In this document: piece after piece, positions 1 to 8,521 of the stretch
Numbering within the stretch: position 1 is the stretch's first letter
How the letters are laid out: every line of letters starts with the position of its first letter
Origin: Rickettsiales bacterium UBA1997
GTDB taxonomy: Bacteria; Pseudomonadota; Alphaproteobacteria; Rickettsiales; UBA1997
Assembly (NCBI GenBank): GCA_002335845.1
Contig: DDCV01000102.1
Coordinates: forward strand, 1 to 11,101
Length of the DNA: 11,101 nt
Direction of reading: 5' to 3'
Position numbers and translations under genes: made by a program
Notes under the pieces: generated by a model
Told to the model about the DNA's origin: nothing
Databases searched by the model: none
The model's input: the letters and a program-made list of their open reading frames with translations, nothing else

Positions 1-320
1 AAGATAATATGATTTATTATATTTTTTTTCTTATATAGGTATTTATAAACTATTTCTGAAATTTTCTTATTAGCCAGCATGCCAATTTTAATGGCATCAA
101 ATTTAATATCTTCAAGCACGACCTCCATCTGCTTTTCTAAAAATGAAATATCAGGATTATGTATAGCAAAAACACCTTGTGTATTTTGCGCTGTTAAAGA
201 GGTAACTATAGTTGAGGCAAAAACTTTATGGGCAGTAGCAGTTTTTATATCAGCTTGTAGGCCGGCACCACCTCCAGAATCAGATCCAGCAATTATTAGT
301 AATTTTTTTATATGTGCCAT
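1..320 (-). CDS. thiD: Hydroxymethylpyrimidine/phosphomethylpyrimidine kinase, N-terminal part (truncated by window edge)
   Basis: The frame is open from the ATG at 320 to the left edge, giving the first 106 residues. ThiD phosphorylates HMP and HMP-P in the cytoplasm to make the pyrimidine half of thiamine. Visible family marks are the N-terminal substrate loop AGSDSGGGAGLQADIKT (residues 11-27), TAQNTQG (43-49) and KIGML (78-82), all in the expected order for a ribokinase-fold ThiD. The start overlaps the end of pyrC by 13 nt, so it is very probably translated from the same mRNA; a GGA lies 8 nt before the ATG and may act as a weak ribosome site. The C-terminal catalytic half, including the anion hole and catalytic base, lies outside the window, so a fusion to ThiE or another domain cannot be excluded. 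Confidence 0.93.
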   Translation of the reverse strand, partial: MAHIKKLLIIAGSDSGGGAGLQADIKTATAHKVFASTIVTSLTAQNTQGVFAIHNPDISFLEKQMEVVLEDIKFDAIKIGMLANKKISEIVYKYLYKKKNIINHII

Positions 321-1624
321 ATGGTTTTTCCAGCAACAATAGTTCTAATTGCCCTACCCTTAACTTTAAAACCAGCAAAAGGTGAGTTATTTGATTTTGA
401 ATAAAATTTGTTTGGATCGATATTCCAATCAGAATTTAAGTCAATTAATGTTAAATCAGCTCTTGCGCCTTTTTTTATAATTCCACCATCAAAATTGATA
501 ATATTTGCTGCATTACAAGTCATTTTTGCTAATAAGTCTAATAGCGATAAAATTCCCTGATGATAAAGAGATAGTGATAAAGGTAACATTGTTTCAACTC
601 CAACAATGCCAAATGCCGCATCTGAAATATCTTTATCTTTTGAAGCTAAATCATGTGGCGCATGATCTGTAGAAATAGCATCAATTAAGCCAGATCTCAG
701 GCCTTCAATCAAATATAAGCGATCAGATTCCGATCTAAGTGGAGGATTCATTTTAGCGTTAGTGCCAGATTTCAAAACTTGCTCATCATTGAGCATAAAA
801 TGATGAGGGCAAACTTCAACAGTGGCGTTCAAGCCCTTATCTTTGGCTCTTTTGATTGCATCCAAACCTTCTTTTGTGGAGACGTGCAGTAAATGATAGC
901 GACCGCCAGTTTTTTCAAGAATTGCCAAATCCCTTTCAACTATTACTGATTCTGATATATTGGGAATACCCCTAACATTAAGTTTTTTTGAAGCCAGTCC
1001 TTCATTAATACAGCCCTTATTACTCAAATTTAAATCTTCAGCATGCTGAGCTACCACCAAATTCAACTCTTTGGACTCTTCAAAAGCGCGTCTCATAATA
1101 TGGGCATTCATTACTGGCAAGCCATCATCGGTTAAACCAACCGCACCAGCATTTTTAAGAGCTTTAAAATCAGTAAGCTCCAAACCCTTCATATCTTTAG
1201 TAATGCACGCATAAGGCAAAATATTGCAATATGCCTCTTTTTTTGCCTTATTAGTAATATAATTTATGGTATCAATATTATCAATTGTTGGTGATGTATT
1301 TGGCTGACATACAACTGTCGTGATTCCGCCTACTACCGCAGATTTTGAGCCACTAACCAAATCTTCTTTGTGAGTTTGTCCAGGGTCACGAAAATGCACC
1401 TGAATATCGATTAGCCCAGGACATAAAACGTGCCCATTGCAATCAATAGTCTCAGCATCGTCAGAGCTAATATTAGTGCCAAAATCAGCAATTTTATCAC
1501 CAATGGTAAGAAGATTTCCTTTTTGCTCATATTTTGTTGCTGGATCAATAATAAGAGCATTTTTATATAATGTCTTTTTATTTGGATCTATTTTTTGATT
1601 ATATGGTAAATTAAAATTTGTCAT
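308..1624 (-). CDS. pyrC: Dihydroorotase, class I
   Basis: This 438-residue amidohydrolase should cyclise N-carbamoyl-aspartate to dihydroorotate, the third step of pyrimidine synthesis. Length and motif order fit class I dihydroorotases. The signature is GLIDIQVHFRDPG (70-82), where the first His of the usual HxH metal pair is Gln75 while His77 stays. The remaining metal and active-site positions are present: TDDG (165-168), AQHAED (192-197, His194), HVST (247-250), NPPLRSESDR substrate loop (293-302) and STDHAPH (318-324, Asp320). A QVH form of the signature is, as I recall, also found in active enzymes of some bacterial groups, so activity is likely rather than certain; the alternative is a non-catalytic paralogue such as PyrX, but those lose more residues. 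It sits 27 nt after guaA in the same operon. No Shine-Dalgarno is visible before the ATG. Confidence 0.93.
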   Translation of the reverse strand: MTNFNLPYNQKIDPNKKTLYKNALIIDPATKYEQKGNLLTIGDKIADFGTNISSDDAETIDCNGHVLCPGLIDIQVHFRDPGQTHKEDLVSGSKSAVVGGITTVVCQPNTSPTIDNIDTINYITNKAKKEAYCNILPYACITKDMKGLELTDFKALKNAGAVGLTDDGLPVMNAHIMRRAFEESKELNLVVAQHAEDLNLSNKGCINEGLASKKLNVRGIPNISESVIVERDLAILEKTGGRYHLLHVSTKEGLDAIKRAKDKGLNATVEVCPHHFMLNDEQVLKSGTNAKMNPPLRSESDRLYLIEGLRSGLIDAISTDHAPHDLASKDKDISDAAFGIVGVETMLPLSLSLYHQGILSLLDLLAKMTCNAANIINFDGGIIKKGARADLTLIDLNSDWNIDPNKFYSKSNNSPFAGFKVKGRAIRTIVAGKTIWHI

Positions 1625-1651
1625 TTTTTTGATTAATTTATAGAGATAGTA

Positions 1652-3268
1652 TTACTCCCACTCAATTGTTCCTGGTGGCTTTGAAGTTATATCGTAAGTG
1701 ACACGATTAACACCCCTCACCTCGCCAATAATTTTATTGGTTACCCTGGTTAAAAAATCATAAGAAAATTCATATATATCTGCAGTCATGCCATCGCTAG
1801 ATTTTACAGCACGAAGTGCTGCAACATACTCATAAGTTCTAGAATCGCCCATAACACCAACAGTTTTTACCGGCAATAATACAGCAAAGGCTTGCCATAT
1901 TTTGTCATATAGATTTCCTTTTTTAATCTCGTTAATATATATCTCGTCAACTTGCTGCAATATCTTAACTTTTTCTAAAGTTATCTCCCCAGGTATTCTA
2001 ATAGCTAATCCTGGGCCAGGAAATGGATGTCTTGATATCATGCCATAAGTTAGCCCTAGCTCTTGACCTAATTTCCTAACCTCATCTTTAAACAAACTTC
2101 TGACAGGCTCTAGTAATTTAAGCTTCATATCCTTAGGCAAACCACCGACATTGTGATGAGATTTTATAGTATGGCTTTTTCCAGAATTTGGGTGCGAAGA
2201 TTCGATAACATCTGGATAAAGAGTGCCTTGAGCTAGAAACTCAACATTTTTTATTTTAGAAGCTTCTGCGTCAAATATTTCAATAAATGTTTTTCCAATT
2301 ATTTTTCTTTTTTGCTCGGGATCAGAAATGTTTTTTAACTTACTTAAAAATATTTCTTGGGCGTCTACATAAACTAAATTAACCTTAAAATGATTTTCAA
2401 AAACATTTTTAACTTGATCGCCCTCACCCCTTCTTAAAAGCCCAGTATCAACAAAAATACAAGTCAATTGCTTACCTATAGCCTTGTGAATTAAAGCAGC
2501 AACTACCGAAGAATCAACGCCACCACTTAAGCCACAAATCACTTTTTTATCGCCAACTTGTGTTTTTATTTTTATTATTTGCTCTTCCATGAAGTTTCCC
2601 ATCGTCCAATCTCTTTTGCAATTAGCGATTTTAATGATAAAATTTTCTAGAAATTTTTTACCATCAAGAGAATGCTCCACTTCTGGATGAAATTGCATAC
2701 CGTAGATTTTTCTTTTTTTATCAGCAATTACTGCATTCGGTGCTGAAATAGCTTTAGCAATTGAAATAAATCCATCAGGTAATTTACTTACATGATCACC
2801 ATGACTCATCCAAGCCTGACTATATGCTTTTATCGGATTCGCACTTAGATCGCTTCGCTCATCTCTACTTGTCCAATTAATAAAAGCTGTATCAGATTCG
2901 CCAGTGGCCCCTGTTAAAATACAAGAATCATCATAAATGTGTAGCAGAGATTTGCCAAAGCCTCTCTCAGATGAATTCTCTACTTTACCACCAAGTAAGT
3001 GACAAATTAATTGTTGGCCATAACAAATACCAAGAATTGGGGTGTTTAAATTAAAAATTTTCTTATCAATCAGAGGTGAGTTTTTATTGTAAACTGATTC
3101 TGGTCCACCAGAGAAAATAATTGCCTTTGGTGCAAATAATTTTATAGCATCAATCGAAATATCGCTATTTCTTACCTCGCAATAAACACCTATCTCTCGA
3201 ACTCTACGTGCTATTAGCTGTGTAACTTGGCTACCAAAATCAATGATCAGAACAGAATTTTTATACAT
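1652..3268 (-). CDS. guaA: GMP synthase (glutamine-hydrolysing)
   Basis: This protein converts XMP to GMP using ATP and glutamine-derived ammonia. The class I glutamine amidotransferase domain covers about residues 1-210 with the triad Cys82 (GICYGQQ), His194 and Glu196 (QFHPEVEHS). The ATP pyrophosphatase domain starts around 225 with the P-loop SGGVDSS (248-254), and the dimerisation domain ends in the family-typical PPGTIEWE. All key residues are there, so the enzyme should be active. At 538 residues it is a little longer than the E. coli enzyme (525). The extra length sits at about residues 119-152, just before the conserved WMSHGD, and corresponds to a DNA hairpin described separately. 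One nucleotide separates it from gpsA upstream, implying coupled translation. Confidence 0.97.
   Translation of the reverse strand: MYKNSVLIIDFGSQVTQLIARRVREIGVYCEVRNSDISIDAIKLFAPKAIIFSGGPESVYNKNSPLIDKKIFNLNTPILGICYGQQLICHLLGGKVENSSERGFGKSLLHIYDDSCILTGATGESDTAFINWTSRDERSDLSANPIKAYSQAWMSHGDHVSKLPDGFISIAKAISAPNAVIADKKRKIYGMQFHPEVEHSLDGKKFLENFIIKIANCKRDWTMGNFMEEQIIKIKTQVGDKKVICGLSGGVDSSVVAALIHKAIGKQLTCIFVDTGLLRRGEGDQVKNVFENHFKVNLVYVDAQEIFLSKLKNISDPEQKRKIIGKTFIEIFDAEASKIKNVEFLAQGTLYPDVIESSHPNSGKSHTIKSHHNVGGLPKDMKLKLLEPVRSLFKDEVRKLGQELGLTYGMISRHPFPGPGLAIRIPGEITLEKVKILQQVDEIYINEIKKGNLYDKIWQAFAVLLPVKTVGVMGDSRTYEYVAALRAVKSSDGMTADIYEFSYDFLTRVTNKIIGEVRGVNRVTYDITSKPPGTIEWE
2819..2908 (-). repeat. In-frame palindromic insert within guaA
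   Basis: This stretch encodes about residues 121-150 of GuaA, a segment with no counterpart I can place in ordinary GuaA proteins, where a short loop leads into WMSHGD. The DNA is an imperfect hairpin: GCTTTTAT at 2826-2833 pairs with ATAAAAGC at 2880-2887, and AGAT at 2847-2850 pairs with ATCT at 2861-2864, both centred near 2856. The centre reads CGCTTCGCTC, whose reverse strand contains the GAGCGAAGCG core common in dispersed bacterial palindromes. The reading frame is kept. An in-frame palindromic element of the Rickettsia RPE kind is the best explanation; lineage-specific loop growth is the alternative. Exact ends are uncertain by about 10-15 bases. Confidence 0.5.
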
Positions 3269-3269
3269 C

Positions 3270-4262
3270 TTAATTTATTAAAATTTTTACAATCTTTTCT
3301 CTAATTTTACAAGAAGAGTAACTACCATATATTATATCATTAATTTCTAAGCATAAGGGTAGATTTATCGAGTGCTTTTGGCATAATTTAGCTATAGAAG
3401 ATGCTGAAATCGCACCCTCATATGTTGCGTTTGTTTGCTTCACAATATCATGGTATTTTGCTCCTAATGCCAATCTATTACCTAAAGAGTTATTGCGCGA
3501 CTTAGAAGATGAGCAAGTCAAGAATATGTCACCAAATCCAGCTGGGGTTGCTATAAAACCATCGCAATTAAAAAATTTACACAATATTTTTATTTCTTGC
3601 GTGCCATAAGTTATAAGAGCAGCTTTTGAGTTTACTCCAAGATCAAGGCCGTCAATAATGCCGCAGCCAATCGCTAGGATATTTTTAACTATTCCACAAA
3701 TCTCAGCAGTAACTGGCTGTGAATCATGGATTGCCTTAAAATAATTATTATTCAAAGCCTTAATAATATCTTGAGATACTTTTTGATCAGATGAGCAAAT
3801 ATTTGTAATTGTTGGCATTTTTTGCGCAACCTCAATAGCAAAATTTGGACCCGATAGAACGGCATATTTTTTATCCTTATTTGATTCTGCAAAGCAATTT
3901 GTAAGAATTTTAAGAGAGTTTGGATCTAGGCCTTTTGAGCAGATAACAAACGAGCAATTATCGGGAATGTTATTTTTTTGTGATAGATCGTTAAAAACTT
4001 GATTGGCAATAAATGATGGCACAACAATGAAAACAATATCGCACTTTGTTATAAAATCATCATAATTAGCAATAGCTTTTAGGTTTTTTGATAATTTTAT
4101 GTTTGGCAGATATTTTTGTGAACTATTTTTGTTGTTAATCTCTTCTATGGTATCTGGCTCAATTGAACTTAGATAGATATTATTATTATTATCTGCCAGA
4201 ACGTTAGCGATTGCAGTTCCCCAAGTTCCTGCGCCGATAACTAAAATATTCTTTTTTATCAT
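3270..4262 (-). CDS. gpsA: Glycerol-3-phosphate dehydrogenase [NAD(P)+]
   Basis: GpsA reduces dihydroxyacetone phosphate to sn-glycerol 3-phosphate, the backbone of phospholipids, in the cytoplasm. The 330-residue length is normal. The Rossmann motif [10 protein letters not shown] is at residues 10-19, followed by SGPNFAIE (137-144), the catalytic lysine Lys193 in [20 protein letters not shown] (211-220), and GFGDIFLTC (242-250) followed by the SRN...GNRLALG phosphate-contact segment. YEGAISA (281-287) matches the C-terminal helical domain. Its ATG shares one base with the stop codon of acpS (TAATG), a classic termination-reinitiation arrangement, and guaA begins one base after its own stop. 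Pairing with acpS makes functional sense, since both feed lipid synthesis. Confidence 0.97.
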   Translation of the reverse strand: MIKKNILVIGAGTWGTAIANVLADNNNNIYLSSIEPDTIEEINNKNSSQKYLPNIKLSKNLKAIANYDDFITKCDIVFIVVPSFIANQVFNDLSQKNNIPDNCSFVICSKGLDPNSLKILTNCFAESNKDKKYAVLSGPNFAIEVAQKMPTITNICSSDQKVSQDIIKALNNNYFKAIHDSQPVTAEICGIVKNILAIGCGIIDGLDLGVNSKAALITYGTQEIKILCKFFNCDGFIATPAGFGDIFLTCSSSKSRNNSLGNRLALGAKYHDIVKQTNATYEGAISASSIAKLCQKHSINLPLCLEINDIIYGSYSSCKIREKIVKILIN

Positions 4263-4672
4263 TAAGATATTTTTTCAATTATAACATGAGCAATTGCCGT
4301 ATCGCCATCATCACTTAGACTTAAATGCGATATAAATTTTTTGCATCTAAAAATATTATTTAAAAAATCAGTTTTATTATTTTGAATAACTATATTTGGT
4401 TTTCCTAGATTATTATTTGCAATCTCGATATCTCTAAAATTAATACCACGACCAATTCCAGAGCCACAAGCCTTAGAAAAAGCTTCTTTAGCGGCAAACC
4501 TTTTAGCGAGATATAGAATCTGTTTTTTTGAATTAGCTATTTTACCATAATTCTCTATTTCATTTTTAGTAAAAATTTTTTTTAAAAAGCCAAGATTAAA
4601 TTTATCCATTATATTTTTAATTCTTTTGGCATTTATTATATCGATTCCTACTCCTATAATAGCATTATTCAT
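4262..4672 (-). CDS. acpS: Holo-[acyl-carrier-protein] synthase
   Basis: AcpS transfers 4'-phosphopantetheine from CoA to apo-ACP, switching on fatty acid synthesis. The 136-residue protein has the N-terminal GVGIDIINAKRI (7-18, metal-binding Asp11), FTKNEIE (34-40), and AKRFAAKEAFSKACGSGIG (56-74, metal-binding Glu63). The C-terminal SLSDDGDTAIA is of the kind seen in alphaproteobacterial AcpS, where DD replaces the SHE of other groups. It is the first visible gene of the minus-strand operon, so its promoter should lie in the divergent region 4673-4796. The ATG at 4672 has no Shine-Dalgarno motif. Confidence 0.95.
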   Translation of the reverse strand: MNNAIIGVGIDIINAKRIKNIMDKFNLGFLKKIFTKNEIENYGKIANSKKQILYLAKRFAAKEAFSKACGSGIGRGINFRDIEIANNNLGKPNIVIQNNKTDFLNNIFRCKKFISHLSLSDDGDTAIAHVIIEKIS

Positions 4673-4796
4673 AAGTATTTTATTTACTTTAAAAAGCTCA
4701 AATTTAAAAGCTAAGCAACTATTAACTTAAGAGCAATCTTTTTAAGATTAAACCAAATATCCAATAGCAGCAACTAACCAACAACGTTACAAATAA
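4673..4796. promoter_or_regulatory. Divergent intergenic region between acpS operon and pilus-like operon
   Basis: Both flanking operons must start here because the genes run away from each other. A perfect small inverted repeat, AATCTT-ttt-AAGATT, lies at 4735-4749, roughly midway, inside a looser symmetric TTAACTTAA (4722-4730) / TTAAGATTAA (4742-4751). It is not followed by a T run on either strand, so an operator is more likely than a terminator. Candidate boxes are weak: for the minus strand TTGCTG and TAATCT with a 17-base spacer, for the plus strand TAAGAT at 4743-4748 as a -10. These are guesses; no strong consensus promoter stands out. No Shine-Dalgarno precedes either start. Confidence 0.4.
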
Positions 4797-6347
4797 ATGG
4801 CTCGCAAAAATATCGTTATAACAATTGGAAATTATGGATTAATAATAGCTGTTCACAAGGGCGATAAAATTGAGAATAAAATTTTTCTTAAAAAAGATGA
4901 TTTTAACGATGAGAGCAAGAAAAAGATATCAGAAATATTCTCTAAAAATAAATCACTTCCAGTATATATATTAGTTGATACTCTGGATCAAACATATAAG
5001 AAGAAGCGCTTTCCTGCTGTTAATTTTCTAGATCTAAAAAAAATGGCATCAAGAGCTCTAGCTTCTGAGGGAGATAATGATAGCTTAAAAAACTTTATGA
5101 CCATTAACAAAGGTGCCATAAAGAATCTTGATAAAAAAGATCGCCACTGGGATTGCCTATTTATATCGTCTCCACAATCTAATGAAATTAAAAATTGGGT
5201 TAGCTTTTTAATAGGTATGCCAAATTATTTAGTTGGCATCTACATGCTTCCGGTTGAGTCTTATAGTCTTTTTAGTCTAATAAAAAAACATATACTCTCT
5301 AAAGAGGTTAGCAAAAAGGTAAAAAGTAATAATGATCTTTATTGCATTATTATGGAAAATAAAGTTAGTGGCATCAGGCAAATTGTATTTTCTGAAGATT
5401 CAATAGTTTTTACTAGAGTTGTAACTTATGAATTTAGTCAAAGCGATTTTATTGAAAAATTTGAACAAGATATCTACGCAACCTTTGAATATCTAAAAAG
5501 AATATATTCTGATCTACAGATACAAGAGATTAATGTGATAAATATTTTTTCTAAGAAGGTTAATGAATCTATATCAAGGGGAATCAATAAGGATTTTAAT
5601 TTTTCATTCTTTACTCCTCACGAGATATCTAAAAAAATTGGAATTGAATCCATGATTCCAGAAAAAAGTAAATATTGCGATATATTAATTTCAAAAATAT
5701 TTTCCAATAGCTACAAAAGAATGAAATTCTTGTCACCAAAGCTAAAATATATCGATAAGTTTTTTATCACCCTGCAATCTTCTTATTACATCAATCTTCT
5801 TCTTGCCATTTCAATATCTGCTTTAGTTTTATTTACAGTAGTCAATAAGAATGATTATGGCGCAAAGATTGAAAGTGCTAATATCGAAAAATTTAAAGCC
5901 TCGAAAGAGTTGAAAGCTATGAAATTAAGCACACTAGAAGATCCTGATGAAAAAAGAGAAAGCGTATCTATTGCCTTTGAGAGAGTGGTTGATTTTGGTA
6001 AAATAGCAGAATCTCTGGATGTATTTGATAATGATATTTTTAAATTTTATAGTAAGCTGGGATATGCAAGAAAATTAAATCTCAAAATTAAAGATTTTTC
6101 ATACTCATTACAAAATTTTAACTTTGATTCTCCTAGTAATTTTACTTATAATTACAAAGTAATGGGTGAAATACATAATGATAGCGGCGATATTGAAGAT
6201 TTGTTTCGTGAATTTGACTCTTTAAATATAGAGACAAAAAAGAAATTTGAAAATAATAAGGTAGAATTTTCAGAAATACCTAAAAATATCGATTTTAGTC
6301 AAAAATATTATTCATTCCCTATTAGCTTTTCCATTAAAGAAAAATAA
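4797..6347 (+). CDS. GspL/PilM-PilN-like inner-membrane assembly protein
   Basis: This 516-residue protein has one clear transmembrane helix at about 332-349, following a soluble N-terminal part of about 330 residues. That part starts with an actin/hexokinase-like strand pattern and has VDTLDQTYKKKRFPAVNFLD (60-79), IYMLPVES (148-155) and SGIRQIVFSEDSIVFTRVV (191-209), similar in style to GspL or PilM cytoplasmic domains. About 165 periplasmic residues follow, with a heptad-like stretch after the membrane and a mixed alpha-beta end like PilN or the GspL periplasmic domain. The layout equals GspL, or PilM fused to PilN. The next two genes supply PilO- and PilP-like partners, which supports the call. 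The role would be the inner-membrane platform coupling a cytoplasmic motor to the envelope. I cannot name the exact family; similarity is by architecture and short motifs. Confidence 0.6.
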   Translation: MARKNIVITIGNYGLIIAVHKGDKIENKIFLKKDDFNDESKKKISEIFSKNKSLPVYILVDTLDQTYKKKRFPAVNFLDLKKMASRALASEGDNDSLKNFMTINKGAIKNLDKKDRHWDCLFISSPQSNEIKNWVSFLIGMPNYLVGIYMLPVESYSLFSLIKKHILSKEVSKKVKSNNDLYCIIMENKVSGIRQIVFSEDSIVFTRVVTYEFSQSDFIEKFEQDIYATFEYLKRIYSDLQIQEINVINIFSKKVNESISRGINKDFNFSFFTPHEISKKIGIESMIPEKSKYCDILISKIFSNSYKRMKFLSPKLKYIDKFFITLQSSYYINLLLAISISALVLFTVVNKNDYGAKIESANIEKFKASKELKAMKLSTLEDPDEKRESVSIAFERVVDFGKIAESLDVFDNDIFKFYSKLGYARKLNLKIKDFSYSLQNFNFDSPSNFTYNYKVMGEIHNDSGDIEDLFREFDSLNIETKKKFENNKVEFSEIPKNIDFSQKYYSFPISFSIKEK

Positions 6348-6365
6348 TTAAAGAGACAAATATTA

Positions 6366-6983
6366 ATGAGAATATCCACAATAAAAACCAAAATAACATT
6401 TAATGCCATAGCTTCAGTGATATTAGTTGGAGTTATTGGTTTTGGTATTTATTATAATTTAATCTTTGTCAAAGATTATAATAACAAAATTGATAAGATA
6501 AATTTAGAAATTAAAAAGATTGAACAAGAGAAAATGAGTCTTGAGAGTCAAGCAGCTGAATTTAATAAATATACCCAACTATGGTACGAACTTCCCGACT
6601 TACAAAAAACAATCGAAGGAATAAAGTCTAGTAAGGTCAATAAAACAATTGACGATTTATCAAAAAAACATTTAATAAATAAAATTGATATCAGTCTAAC
6701 TATACCAGAAGAGTTAAAAAGTGGCATCTTTCGAAGATCTACTATTAAGGTGATGCATAGCCGTGTTGAGATGAAATTTTCATCACTAACTGATGTTAAG
6801 GCTATTGGATTTATCAATGATTTTTTATCAACATTATCTGGACACAAGGTAGTTACAAAATTGTCAATTAAGCGGGGCAAGAAATATTTAAAAGATGATT
6901 TCCAAAAAATAAGCCTTGGGCAGCATGATGGCAATATCGAAACTAAAGCAACTATTCATTGGTACGCGTATGAAGATAAATAA
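6366..6983 (+). CDS. PilO/GspM-like inner-membrane protein
   Basis: The 205-residue product has a short cytoplasmic N-terminus, one transmembrane helix at about 13-34, a charged coiled-coil stretch at about 37-66 (KDYNNKIDKINLEIKKIEQE and following), and a small alpha-beta domain to the end. This is the standard bitopic layout of PilO and GspM, which dimerise with PilN or GspL to form the alignment complex in the periplasm. Sequence identity to known PilO is not evident by eye, so the call depends on architecture and on its position between the GspL-like gene (18-nt gap) and the PilP-like gene (overlap). An AAAGAGA lies about 10-15 bases before the ATG as a possible weak ribosome site. Confidence 0.55.
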   Translation: MRISTIKTKITFNAIASVILVGVIGFGIYYNLIFVKDYNNKIDKINLEIKKIEQEKMSLESQAAEFNKYTQLWYELPDLQKTIEGIKSSKVNKTIDDLSKKHLINKIDISLTIPEELKSGIFRRSTIKVMHSRVEMKFSSLTDVKAIGFINDFLSTLSGHKVVTKLSIKRGKKYLKDDFQKISLGQHDGNIETKATIHWYAYEDK

Positions 6984-7668
6984 CTGGATGCAAAGTAAAA
7001 TAATCCTAAATCTATTTGTAATTATTTATTTTATATCAATATCTAGCAACGCATCTTCTCAAGATACCGATCTATCCAACCAAAGACCTAAAAATGATAT
7101 ATCTGATAATACTAATTTAGAATTGGATAATTCTAATAATAGCACTTTGAATGATAAAAATAATGCCCAAAATTCCAATAAAAAACCACCGCCTCAATCT
7201 TTAATGATTGATAGCGATGAGGAAATATTTATTAAGAGAGCAATTTTTTCCTTCAAAAGCGGAGAGGAAATGATTCTTGACTCTGACAAAATTATAGAAG
7301 CAGAGGTTGAGGAGGTAGTCGAAGATCCTGAAAAAGAAAATAAAAACTCATTTTTACATCTATCGTCAATAATCTATAAAAATAAAAATATATGGACGAT
7401 ATGGCTTAATAATAAAAAGATTAAATCATCCAATAACGACCCTGAAAATGAAATATATATTACAGATATCAGCAATAGCCATGTTAGTATTACATGGAAA
7501 ATGAGTTTAAGTAAGTGGAAAATTCTTTCTAGAGTAGATTCAGATCAGTCAGCTCCAGAAGCAAATGAAGAAAATCAAGTAGTTCTAAATCTTAAACTAA
7601 AGCCTAATCAAACTTATGCAATTACAGATAGATCAATAAGAGAAGGTAGAGTTATTTTAGATAGATAG
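6970..7668 (+). CDS. PilP/GspC-like exported periplasmic protein
   Basis: From the ATG at 6970 the protein has 232 residues: a signal peptide or membrane anchor (hydrophobic core about 11-26, likely cleavage after SSNA at residue 28), an Asn/Asp/Ser-rich linker (about 30-75), then a small beta-rich domain with LSSIIYKNKNIWTIWLNNKK (131-150) and IYITDISNSHVSITW (162-176). The xxSIIY...WTIWLN...I..IS...V.I pattern recalls the small beta domain of GspC, GspB, PilP and MshK, which links the inner-membrane platform to the secretin. The end, LKPNQTYAITDRSIREGRV, looks like a conserved tail. A second possible start is the ATG at 6988, four bases after the preceding stop, which gives an equally good signal peptide. 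A TTG at 6916 would extend it by 18 residues and weaken the signal peptide, so it was not used. Confidence 0.55.
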   Translation: MKINNWMQSKIILNLFVIIYFISISSNASSQDTDLSNQRPKNDISDNTNLELDNSNNSTLNDKNNAQNSNKKPPPQSLMIDSDEEIFIKRAIFSFKSGEEMILDSDKIIEAEVEEVVEDPEKENKNSFLHLSSIIYKNKNIWTIWLNNKKIKSSNNDPENEIYITDISNSHVSITWKMSLSKWKILSRVDSDQSAPEANEENQVVLNLKLKPNQTYAITDRSIREGRVILDR

Positions 7669-7708
7669 AAATTATAACAAATACAATAATTTTTAATTAA
7701 ACTAATAA

Positions 7709-8482
7709 ATGACAATAAAAATACATAGTAAAGAAGATTTTAATAAGATGCGCGCAGCAGGAAAGGTAGCAGCTGATATATTGGATTTTATCAAAGAGTA
7801 TATAAAGCCTGGAGTAACAACTGATTATCTCAATGATTTATGCCATAATAAAATTATTGACAAAGGAGCTATTCCAGCCCCGCTGAATTATAAAGGCTTT
7901 CCTAAGTCGATCTGCACATCTGTTAATCACACTGTTTGCCATGGCATACCCTCGCAAAAAAAACTAAAAGAAGGTGATATAATTAATATAGATGTCACTG
8001 TTATTCTTGATGGTTGGCATGGCGATACCAGTAGAATGTTTTTCGTAGGAAAGCCATCTATAAAAGCCAATAGATTAGTAAAGGCCACGTATCAATGCAT
8101 GATGTCTGGAATCGAGCAAGTTAAACCCGGAAATTCTTTTAATGAAATTGGTAAAGCGATAGAAGAATGCGCTTATGAGAATAATTTTTCCGTTGTTAGA
8201 GATTATTGTGGGCACGGAATCGGCAGAGTATTTCATGATGAGCCAAGTGTTTTACACTATAGCTCTTCTAATAATAATATTATAATGCAAGAAGGTATGT
8301 TTTTTACAATTGAGCCAATGATAAATGCTGGCAGCTATCAAACTATCTTAAATAAGCATGATGGATGGACGGTAACTACGAGAGACAAATCTCTTTCAGC
8401 CCAATTTGAGCACACTATTGGAGTTACCAAGGATGGTTACGAGATTTTTACTTTAAGTCCTAATGCCGTCTTTGGATTGTGA
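7709..8482 (+). CDS. map: Type I methionine aminopeptidase
   Basis: Map removes the initiator methionine from nascent proteins. The 257 residues match the short type I bacterial form without an N-terminal extension. All metal ligands and the substrate His are visible: His79 (VCHGIP), Asp95 (NIDVT), Asp106 (HGDTSRMF), His169 (CGHGIGRVFH), His176, Glu202 (TIEPM) and Glu234 (AQFEHTI). Pita-bread fold motifs are in normal order, so it should be active. It begins 40 nt after the PilP-like gene in the same direction with no hairpin in the gap, so it may be read from the same transcript, although the function is unrelated. The A/T-rich leader before the ATG has no Shine-Dalgarno. Confidence 0.97.
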   Translation: MTIKIHSKEDFNKMRAAGKVAADILDFIKEYIKPGVTTDYLNDLCHNKIIDKGAIPAPLNYKGFPKSICTSVNHTVCHGIPSQKKLKEGDIINIDVTVILDGWHGDTSRMFFVGKPSIKANRLVKATYQCMMSGIEQVKPGNSFNEIGKAIEECAYENNFSVVRDYCGHGIGRVFHDEPSVLHYSSSNNNIIMQEGMFFTIEPMINAGSYQTILNKHDGWTVTTRDKSLSAQFEHTIGVTKDGYEIFTLSPNAVFGL

Positions 8483-8521
8483 TTGATGATTCAATAAAGA
8501 TGCTTTGAGAATAAAGCTTTG

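Noticed and set aside
79..342. Plus-strand open frame of 87 codons
   Set aside because: It lies opposite thiD and the end of pyrC, and those proteins have clear motifs; the plus-strand translation resembles nothing.
6548..6934. Minus-strand open frame of 128 codons opposite the PilO-like gene
   Set aside because: It is a shadow of the plus-strand gene, with no start context or motifs, and would break the operon.
6916..6969. TTG start extending the PilP-like protein by 18 residues
   Set aside because: It would overlap the previous gene by 68 bases and place extra residues before an otherwise good signal peptide.
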